NCBI RefSeq assembly: GCF_014117425.1
Contig: NZ_CP059725.1
Location: 930,001-994,000 of the forward strand
Direction: 5' to 3'
Source of the DNA: Bartonella sp. HY038
GTDB taxonomy: Bacteria > Pseudomonadota > Alphaproteobacteria > Rhizobiales > Rhizobiaceae
DNA length: 64,000 nt
The number at the start of each line of letters is the position of its first letter. Position 1 is the stretch's first letter. Under the pieces are notes generated by a model. The model was not told the DNA's origin. It saw only the letters and a list, made by a program, of their open reading frames with translations, and searched no databases. This document shows, in pieces, positions 58,095 through 64,000 of the stretch. The position numbers and the translations under genes were made by a program.

Positions 58095-58345
58095 TTATAT
58101 TTCTTTGTGATCTAAAACTTTTACAACTTGCATTAAATCGAGTGCAAAATATTTTGGATGTAATCCTTTTACATGTGGCTATCAAAGGCTTCCTGATCTT
58201 TGAATATCTCCCATAGAATAAATTGATCAGCTATTTCCCTGCTTTGGAATAGTTTAAAAATTACGCTGCCTAGTTCTTTTACTGTTTCATCCATTAATTC
58301 ATTAATGCTTTGCTTTGTATTTTTGTAATTATTAGAATTTGCTTA
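58095..58345 (-). pseudogene. Decayed ABM-family (antibiotic biosynthesis monooxygenase-like) gene
   Basis: Conceptual minus-strand translation gives 'INELMDETVKELGSVIFKLF' then 'ADQFILWEIFKDQEAFDSHM', the typical core of small ABM/YgiN-like monooxygenases, followed by a stop codon. The expected C-terminus ('LDLMQVVKVLDHKEI' and a stop at 58095-58097) appears shortly after in another frame, and the likely N-terminal strand ('ILIITKIQ') in a third. No start codon remains. So there are at least two frameshifts and one stop. Boundaries are approximate. Confidence 0.7.
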
Positions 58346-58530
58346 AAAAAGTTTTGGCAATGGGCAACAACGTAACAAGACCTTTGGTTGATTGTTGAAC
58401 TGCTTATCGGCGCAAAATATTGCCTCAAAAACATCTTGTAAAAGTAGATTTTACATAATTTTTATCGGTCAGGCCACTGCTTGATAAAATATAAAATTCT
58501 TCTACAAGATGTTTTGATGGAAGCTTCGTT

Positions 58531-59538
58531 TTAACTATCTATTTCATGGCTTGAATAGTCAGGATAACGAGCGCCTTGGGCAGGAGGCAGAATTGCGCTA
58601 ATTTCTTGCCAAATGGTTGAGTCAAGTTGAATATCCAAGGCGTGTAAGTTTTCATTAAGCCGTTCTGGTTTGGTTGTGCCGAAAATTGGTACAATGTGGT
58701 CGCCTTGGGCTAAAACCCAAGCAAGTGCCAATTGCGCCGGAGTAATGCCTAGCTTAATTGCATATTCTTTAAGTTTTTCAACCACAAGTAAGTTTTTGTT
58801 AAAATTTTCCCCTTGGAAACGGGGAGAATGTTTACGATAGTCATTATCCGCAAAGTCAGCTTGTGTTTTAATACTACCGGTTAAAAAACCACGTCCTAAA
58901 GGTGCATAAGGCACGATACCAATACCAAGTTCTTTACAAGTATCCATAACCCCATTGGTTTCAATATCGCGCGTCCAAAGCGAATATTCGCTTTGCAGTG
59001 CGGTTAATGGGTGAACTTTATGGGCGCGGCGAAGCGTGGCTGCCGATACTTCAGAAAGGCCGATATGGCGGACCTTTCCTTCATCGACTAAGTCTTTCAT
59101 TGCGCCGACCGTGTCTTCAATAGGGACATCGCGATCAAGGCGGTGCATATAATATAAATCAATATAATCGGTTTTTAGGCGTTTTAGTGATGCTTCGCAG
59201 GCCGATTTTACATAATTAGGGCTGCCATTCACGGTCTTATTGCCATTATTATTATCAAGCCCTCTAACAAGACCGAACTTGGTGGCAATGATTAGCTTGT
59301 CGCGCTTCCCGCCAATTGCTTCAGCCACTAGCTCCTCATTGGTATAGGGGCCATAAACATCGGCAGTATCAAAAAAATTAATGCCCTTTTCTATGGCGCT
59401 ATGAATGGTGTTGATACCTTGTTGGCGATCTACAACGCCATAGGCCCAAGTCAGCCCCATGCAACCAAGCCCCAAGGCACTTACTTGCAAGGCGGTATTG
59501 ATTGCAGCTTTTGAATTACCAAGATCTCTCTTTTGCAT
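58531..59538 (-). CDS. Aldo/keto reductase
   Basis: 335 residues, TIM-barrel AKR of the YakC/AKR13-like group. Catalytic tetrad visible: Asp and Tyr in 'INFFDTADVYGPYTNEEL' (about 53-70), Lys in 'LIIATKFGLVRG' and His in 'IDLYYMHRLDRDVPIE'. NADPH-binding 'IFGTTKPERLNENLHAL' near the C-terminus. Reduces aldehydes or ketones; substrate unknown. It lies 51 nt downstream of a MerR regulator on the same strand and is probably under its control, as in the AdhR/NmlR electrophile-response systems. Confidence 0.93.
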   Translation of the reverse strand: MQKRDLGNSKAAINTALQVSALGLGCMGLTWAYGVVDRQQGINTIHSAIEKGINFFDTADVYGPYTNEELVAEAIGGKRDKLIIATKFGLVRGLDNNNGNKTVNGSPNYVKSACEASLKRLKTDYIDLYYMHRLDRDVPIEDTVGAMKDLVDEGKVRHIGLSEVSAATLRRAHKVHPLTALQSEYSLWTRDIETNGVMDTCKELGIGIVPYAPLGRGFLTGSIKTQADFADNDYRKHSPRFQGENFNKNLLVVEKLKEYAIKLGITPAQLALAWVLAQGDHIVPIFGTTKPERLNENLHALDIQLDSTIWQEISAILPPAQGARYPDYSSHEIDS

Positions 59539-59589
59539 GATTTTTCTTCCATTAGTTACGCTCAGTGCTTCTTTTGAAGCACCGGAAGA

Positions 59590-60006
59590 TCAGGATTTTG
59601 CAAGTTGTCTAAAGCGGCTCTCCAAATTTGTATTGGTTGTGCCTTGTTCTATTTCTTGCTCAATGGTTTGGTAAGCGATGATTTTTTTATCAAGCAATTG
59701 AAGATTTTCCTGCAACTGTTTGATATCTTGCGCAACTTTTTTGCGATGCTGTTCTAATTTTTGCCGTCGCTCGGTAATGCTAGCATCGCCTTTATCGCGC
59801 AAACTGGCATATTCAAGCATTTGCGCTAGCGGCATACCAGTTGCTTTTAAATTTTTTAAAAAACAAACCCAAGTTAAAATGGTCTTATCATAGTCACGCT
59901 GGCCACCGCCATCACGGTCTGCATAAGGCAATAGCCCAATGCGTTCATAATAGCGGATAGTATGACAAGAAAGACCACTGCGTTGTGCAAGTTCACCGAT
60001 TTTCAT
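59590..60006 (-). CDS. MerR-family regulator (NmlR/AdhR-like)
   Basis: 138 residues. N-terminal MerR helix-turn-helix 'MKIGELAQRSGLSCHTIRYY' with wing 'ERIGLLPYADRDGGGQRDYD', then a long coiled-coil dimerisation helix ('KKVAQDIKQLQENLQLLDKK'). No metal-binding cysteine cluster at the C-terminus, so it is of the NmlR/AdhR type that senses aldehydes or electrophiles. AAAGGA lies before the ATG at 60006; an in-frame TTG at 60021 is rejected. Transcribed with the aldo/keto reductase from a palindromic promoter just upstream. Confidence 0.93.
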   Translation of the reverse strand: MKIGELAQRSGLSCHTIRYYERIGLLPYADRDGGGQRDYDKTILTWVCFLKNLKATGMPLAQMLEYASLRDKGDASITERRQKLEQHRKKVAQDIKQLQENLQLLDKKIIAYQTIEQEIEQGTTNTNLESRFRQLAKS

Positions 60007-60029
60007 TGCATATCCTTTCAACGCATATA

Positions 60030-60060
60030 GATTTACGGCTTAGAGTATACTCTAAGTCAA
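60030..60060 (-). promoter_or_regulatory. MerR-type promoter with palindromic operator
   Basis: An 18-bp perfect palindrome CTTAGAGTATACTCTAAG (60039-60056) sits between a -35 TTGACT (60060-60055) and a -10 TAAATC (60035-60030) on the minus strand. The spacer is 19 bp, the over-long spacing that MerR regulators untwist to activate. The half-site matches the CTTAGAGT-N2-ACTCTAAG pattern known for NmlR/AdhR-like regulators. Confidence 0.85.
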
Positions 60061-60148
60061 GCGTAAAATAGAAAAAAATACATATTTACTTTAATGCTGT
60101 TTTTAAGTGAAAAGTGATGGTTAGTCATCAATAATGGTTCAAAAACGA

Positions 60149-61177
60149 TCACTTGGCATCATTTAGTGAGGGTACCCAGTTGATATAATCGAGTATTTCT
60201 TGACTAGGTTTAATACCGCGCTTCTCAACGATATTGCGTAATTGGCGTTGTCTATTTTGTGTATATAAATCTGATCTGAGTGCAAAAGTTGTCATGACAT
60301 CAATCAATTCATCAATGTCTTCTTTACTCGCAGTTTCTAAATAGCCATTTTCTATGATATAATCTAAAAATGGTAGATTAAGACCCATTACTGAATGACT
60401 AACAATACTTTTGGGTTCACCTGCTATTTCCCATTGCAACCATGGATTGCCACCGCCTTCCATCAATGACACCCAAGCTAATTCATTGTGAATCAAAACC
60501 ATATAGGCAAGAAACGTCATGTCATGGTCTTTAGAAGTTGCATGGTCTATTTTTCGATTGTGTACGTGATTGGGATTAAGCTTATATTTTACAAAAAGAC
60601 GAATAACATCTACACTAAAACCTGGGTTAAAAGTATCGCTCATTTTATCCATAAAAGCTAAATCTGATCGGTCGACATATATATTTCCTTCCTCGTAAGA
60701 TATGAAAGGATCGGCTCCATATTTAAAAAGTAAATCAATAGCTTCCAAATTCATTTGAGCAACAGCTAATTCTAATAAGGTATCTCCACTATACTTCTTA
60801 TTAATGCGATCTTTGATTGCTTCAACCTCTGCATCTGTTATTTTTTGACAAAGACCAATCTTTAATGCCAATTCATATATTTGACTATCTTCCTGAAAAT
60901 GCTTAGCAATTCCAGATCCGCTTTCTGGTATGCGTTCCCGAATATAATTGCTGTAAATATCATTTTCGATACGTTTTCTGCGCTCATAAATTTGATCAGG
61001 ATAAGTATAATTTTTTGAATAGGGATAATCATAATGATGATTGGTTATTTTTTGCAACTCAGGACTTAATTGCGGCACTGGATCCACTCTTTCAACTGGG
61101 CCACCATTTGCAAAGCTATAAGTTTGCAATGCAACAAAACTTGTTAAAATACTTGCTATTAGAAAAATATATTTCAT
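60149..61177 (-). CDS. Secreted ankyrin-like protein, copy 2
   Basis: 342 residues, paralogue of the protein at 56884-57942: same signal peptide (differences only near 'TSFVALQTYSFA'), same NGGPVER start of the mature chain, same Tyr-rich region and ankyrin unit ('AQMNLEAIDLLFKYGADPF'). It diverges after about residue 75 and again at the C-terminus. AAGGGGA lies before the ATG. Together with copy 1 it forms an inverted pair around the MITE-like element, the ABM remnant and the AKR-MerR genes. Function unknown; likely periplasmic protein-protein interaction. Confidence 0.75.
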   Translation of the reverse strand: MKYIFLIASILTSFVALQTYSFANGGPVERVDPVPQLSPELQKITNHHYDYPYSKNYTYPDQIYERRKRIENDIYSNYIRERIPESGSGIAKHFQEDSQIYELALKIGLCQKITDAEVEAIKDRINKKYSGDTLLELAVAQMNLEAIDLLFKYGADPFISYEEGNIYVDRSDLAFMDKMSDTFNPGFSVDVIRLFVKYKLNPNHVHNRKIDHATSKDHDMTFLAYMVLIHNELAWVSLMEGGGNPWLQWEIAGEPKSIVSHSVMGLNLPFLDYIIENGYLETASKEDIDELIDVMTTFALRSDLYTQNRQRQLRNIVEKRGIKPSQEILDYINWVPSLNDAK

Positions 61178-61631
61178 ATAATCCCCTTCAATATTGCTTA
61201 AAAATAATATTATACATTTACATTGTCACGCAAATTTAATTTATTATAATGCTATTTATTTATATTAATTAAAAATATAAATTGTAATAATCTGGGTAAA
61301 TAGCCATCAATGTTACCATTATGTTTATATTTTATCACGCTTATATTAATTAATGAAATATCATAGCTTAAAAACAACGCGCTTATAAGCTCAAAACATT
61401 ACAAAAGTAGAAATTTGCAGTGTTTAATCTTCATGGTCATATATAATTATATTGAGGCGTGAAAAAAGTAGGCATGATTACCAGCGGCAATATTGAATCA
61501 ATCTTTGGTATATTGGGCATAACAAGGATGCTAGGCTCATCAAAAGTGGTAAGTTGAGTGTAGGCAATGTTTATCTATACTTGGCTTATGCGTTTTGTTG
61601 GGGCAAGAAGCCGTAAAAATATCTTATAAAA
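61178..61631. other. AT-rich intergenic region
   Basis: About 450 bases holding the promoter of ankyrin-like copy 2 and the 3' flank of mutY. A 32-codon plus-strand frame at 61459-61557 has no ribosome binding site or recognisable similarity and is not called. Confidence 0.4.
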
Positions 61632-62702
61632 CTATGCAGCTCTTTTTATTTTAAAAGCATCGGGCAGGGCAGTTGCGATAATTTTTTTCATCACCGTTGG
61701 AAGAGCTTCATCATGCAAATTATCAATTGCAACCCACCAACCGTTTTTGAAATTTTGTTCATCAATATTTTTGGCAAGATAAACCGACATTTCAAGACGG
61801 AAATGGGTAAATATATGGGTTGCTTCACCACTATAATGCCAATTGGCTTTGCTTGGTGCTTGGTTAAGATCGTGTTTTTCTTCTAATGAACCAAAATAAT
61901 TTGGCACTTCGCTCATTTGCGCAAGCAAGCCTTTTTCATGCCGCTTTTGCAAAAAGACATTACCTTCTTTGGACAATAAGATAAAGGCCGCTCCTTGCCG
62001 TAAAGGCTTATCTTTTTTAGGGGCTTTAATTGGATAAATTTCGGGATCACCTTGCGCTAAAGCTTGGCAATGCGAGTTGATAGGACACAAAAAACAGCTT
62101 GGTCTCTTCGGGCTGCATAGGCTTGCACCAAGATCCATCATCGCTTGAGCAAAATCCCCCGGCCTATCATTGGGGGAAATAAGCGCCATTTTTTCACGGA
62201 TCAATGGTTTTGCAGCAGGAAGCGGCGTTGATATGCAAAAAAGGCGGCTGATAATACGCTCGATATTGCCATCGACCACAGCTTCATTTTGATTAAAGGC
62301 AATGGCAGCTATGGCAGCGCTGGTATAATCGCCAATGCCGGGTAGTTTTTTCAAATCATTTATAGTGCTGGGAAATATGCCATTATAATCCTCAACAACC
62401 CTATCGGCGCAAGCTTTTAAATTGCGTGCACGAGAATAATAGCCAAGGCCTGCCCAAGCTTTTAAAACATCATCAAGTGATGCGGCGGCCAAATTTTCAA
62501 CCCTTGGCCATTTTTGTATAAATTTGATAAAATAGGCTTTTACTGCTTCAACGGTTGTTTGTTGCAGCATCACTTCCGATAGCCAAATCTTATAGGGATC
62601 AGGTTTTAAACCATTTTGTACGTCTTTGGGGCTAATACGCCAAGGCAGCACGCGATGGTGCCTATCATACCAATCCAATAATTGCTTTGCATATATTTCC
62701 AT
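61632..62702 (-). CDS. mutY: A/G-specific adenine glycosylase
   Basis: 356 residues from the ATG at 62702. Removes adenine opposite 8-oxoguanine. 'VLPWRISPKDVQNGLKPDPY' and 'KIWLSEVMLQQTTVEAVKAY' (catalytic Glu) open the glycosylase domain, followed by the helix-hairpin-helix 'LKKLPGIGDYTSAAIAAIAF' with catalytic Asp in 'VVDGNIERIISR', the [4Fe-4S] cysteines in 'CSPKRPSCFLCPINSHC' and a C-terminal NUDIX-like 8-oxoG recognition domain. The frame is open to an ATG at 62795, but that extension runs through a 15-bp hairpin that looks like the parE terminator and is not conserved, so the inner start is preferred. Neither has a good Shine-Dalgarno. Confidence 0.93.
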   Translation of the reverse strand: MEIYAKQLLDWYDRHHRVLPWRISPKDVQNGLKPDPYKIWLSEVMLQQTTVEAVKAYFIKFIQKWPRVENLAAASLDDVLKAWAGLGYYSRARNLKACADRVVEDYNGIFPSTINDLKKLPGIGDYTSAAIAAIAFNQNEAVVDGNIERIISRLFCISTPLPAAKPLIREKMALISPNDRPGDFAQAMMDLGASLCSPKRPSCFLCPINSHCQALAQGDPEIYPIKAPKKDKPLRQGAAFILLSKEGNVFLQKRHEKGLLAQMSEVPNYFGSLEEKHDLNQAPSKANWHYSGEATHIFTHFRLEMSVYLAKNIDEQNFKNGWWVAIDNLHDEALPTVMKKIIATALPDAFKIKRAA

Positions 62703-62734
62703 AGCATCGATATAGGTGAGATTAGAACCAATTG

Positions 62735-62771
62735 AAAGATGCGCAGCTGCTTTTGTCAGCTGCGCATCTTT
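62735..62771 (-). terminator. Hairpin downstream of parE
   Basis: AAAGATGCGCAGCTG and CAGCTGCGCATCTTT (62735-62749, 62757-62771) are perfectly complementary, 7-nt loop. It lies 47 nt past the parE stop on the minus strand. The following T run is short, so termination may be partial. Confidence 0.65.
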
Positions 62772-62817
62772 ATTAAATAGCGATAGTTTGACCATTATTT
62801 ATGGGCAGCCTTGCCAA

Positions 62818-64000
62818 TTAAATGTCAAGACTTTCTGTATCGGCAAAGGCTGCATTTTCTTGGATGAAGCGAAAACGCGCTTCTGGCTTAGTGCCCATAA
62901 GGTCACTTACGGTTTCTTTGGTCGCTTCAACACTTTCATCATCAATTAAAACCCGCAAAAGTGTGCGTTTTGCTGGATTCATGGTTGTTTCTTTAAGCTG
63001 CTCGGCACGCATTTCACCAAGACCTTTAAATCGACCTATTTCAATTTTGCCACGGCCAGTAAACTGAGTTTTCATAAGTTCATCCTTATGAGCATCATTG
63101 CGCGCATAGGCAACATTGCCGCCTTGGCTAATACGGTAAAGGGGCGGCACCGCAAGATAGAGATGGCCGCCTGTTACAAGGGCTGGCATTTCTTGATAGA
63201 AAAATGTCATAAGCAGAGAAGCAATATGGGCGCCATCAACGTCAGCATCGGTCATAATAATGATGCGCTCATAGCGCAAATCTTCTTCGCGATATTTAGA
63301 GCGCGTACCGCAGCCAAGTGCTTGTATCAAATCTGCAATAAGCTGGTTAGCTGTTAATTTATCACGGCCGGCACTTGCGACATTCAAGATTTTTCCGCGT
63401 AATGGTAAAATTGCCTGATTGGCGCGGTTGCGTGCTTGCTTAGCAGAACCGCCAGCCGAATCTCCTTCAACTAGGAATAGTTCAGCGCCAAGGGCAGAAT
63501 TTTGGGTGCAGTCGGCAAGTTTGCCGGGTAGTCGTAATTTGCGCACCGCGGTTTTGCGATTGATTTCGCGTTCTTGGCGGCGGCGCAAGCGTTCATCGGC
63601 ACGTTCAATCACCCATTCAAGCAGTTTGGTCGCTTCTTGTGGGGAACTTGCAAGCCAATGGTCGAAAGGATCGCGTATGGCATTTTCAACGATGCGCTGG
63701 GCTTCTGTGGTTGCTAGGCGATCTTTGGTTTGTCCAACAAATTCTGGCTCGCGAATAAAGACGGAAAGCATGGCAGCTGCTGAAATCATCACATCTTCAG
63801 TTGTGATGATTGAAGCGCGTTTATTGCCAATGAGTTCTCCATAGCCTTTTAGGCCGCGCAAAAGGGCAATTCGCAAGCCTGCTTCATGGGTGCCGCCTTC
63901 GCCTGTTGGAATAGTATTACAATAGGAATGGACATAAGCATCCCCGCCATACCAAGCCACTGCCCATTCAACCGAGCCATGACCACCGCGTTGATCGGTT
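62818..64000 (-). CDS. parE: DNA topoisomerase IV subunit B, C-terminal part
   Basis: The visible 393 residues continue past the right edge, so the ATPase N-terminus is missing. Present are the transducer 'YCNTIPTGEGGTHEAGLRIA', 'IREPEFVGQTKDRLATTEAQ', and the TOPRIM metal site 'ELFLVEGDSAGGSAKQARNR' plus 'IIIMTDADVDGAHIASLLMT', then 'LYLAVPPLYRISQGG' and 'GRFKGLGEMRAEQLKETTMN'. Wording around FVGQTKDRL and the ending DTESLDI fit ParE rather than GyrB. With ParC it decatenates chromosomes. Followed by a hairpin and mutY on the same strand. Confidence 0.95.
   Translation of the reverse strand, partial: TDQRGGHGSVEWAVAWYGGDAYVHSYCNTIPTGEGGTHEAGLRIALLRGLKGYGELIGNKRASIITTEDVMISAAAMLSVFIREPEFVGQTKDRLATTEAQRIVENAIRDPFDHWLASSPQEATKLLEWVIERADERLRRRQEREINRKTAVRKLRLPGKLADCTQNSALGAELFLVEGDSAGGSAKQARNRANQAILPLRGKILNVASAGRDKLTANQLIADLIQALGCGTRSKYREEDLRYERIIIMTDADVDGAHIASLLMTFFYQEMPALVTGGHLYLAVPPLYRISQGGNVAYARNDAHKDELMKTQFTGRGKIEIGRFKGLGEMRAEQLKETTMNPAKRTLLRVLIDDESVEATKETVSDLMGTKPEARFRFIQENAAFADTESLDI

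Noticed and set aside
61459..61557. 32-codon plus-strand frame starting with GTG (opening KKVGMITSG)
   Set aside because: Superficially like a phosphofructokinase N-terminus but far too short, no Shine-Dalgarno and no continuation in any frame.

Overview
The window comes from the chromosome of an alphaproteobacterium, most likely a low-GC member of Hyphomicrobiales related to Brucellaceae/Bartonellaceae. This rests on a PleC/DivJ-type cell-cycle histidine kinase, murA followed by a DUF2948 gene, a UvrB with long tails at both ends, a 134-residue RpoZ next to an NYN-domain gene, and AT-rich intergenic DNA. The genus cannot be fixed from sequence alone. No rRNA, tRNA, CRISPR array, prophage or transposase gene was seen.

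Layout. 1-6.8 kb: a truncated Crp/Fnr regulator, a DedA membrane protein, the large histidine kinase, a small lipoprotein, guaA and a YrdB-like membrane protein. 7.1-10.7 kb: a type V autotransporter with an internal 42-bp tandem repeat and a hairpin against its ribosome binding site. 10.8-17 kb: a DUF853 ATPase, a secreted leucine-rich-repeat protein and two membrane proteins of unknown function. 17-22.2 kb: a five-gene minus-strand operon (metallophosphodiesterase, ABC ATPase, two permeases, binding protein) that looks like uptake and cleavage of a glycerophosphodiester-type substrate. 22.7-26.4 kb: a CstA/BtsT carbon-starvation transporter with its YbdD and YjiA partners.

26.4-30.9 kb holds the class Ib ribonucleotide reductase operon nrdHIEF (minus strand). 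In front of it lie a complete cobalamin riboswitch with a 9-bp closing helix, a terminator, and, over the promoter, two NrdR-like boxes spaced 31 bp apart. This is the best-supported regulatory system in the window: B12 and nucleotide status would both gate a B12-independent reductase. 31-45 kb is mostly housekeeping (rpoZ, NYN protein, family-5 uracil-DNA glycosylase, Fsr-like exporter, Slt transglycosylase, RidA, FMN reductase, murA, DUF2948, DoxX), with several very short membrane-protein genes and a tandem 56-bp palindromic repeat. 45-49.8 kb: uvrB and gnd.

50-61 kb looks accessory: a divergent LysR / MFS / tartrate-or-malate dehydrogenase cassette, an orphan peptide-binding protein with pepT, and a 4.3-kb segment bounded by two closely similar secreted ankyrin-like genes in opposite orientation. 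That segment contains a 110-bp MITE-like inverted-repeat element, a decayed antibiotic-biosynthesis-monooxygenase (ABM) gene, and a MerR/aldo-keto reductase pair with a textbook 19-bp-spacer MerR promoter. The window closes with mutY and the 3' part of parE.
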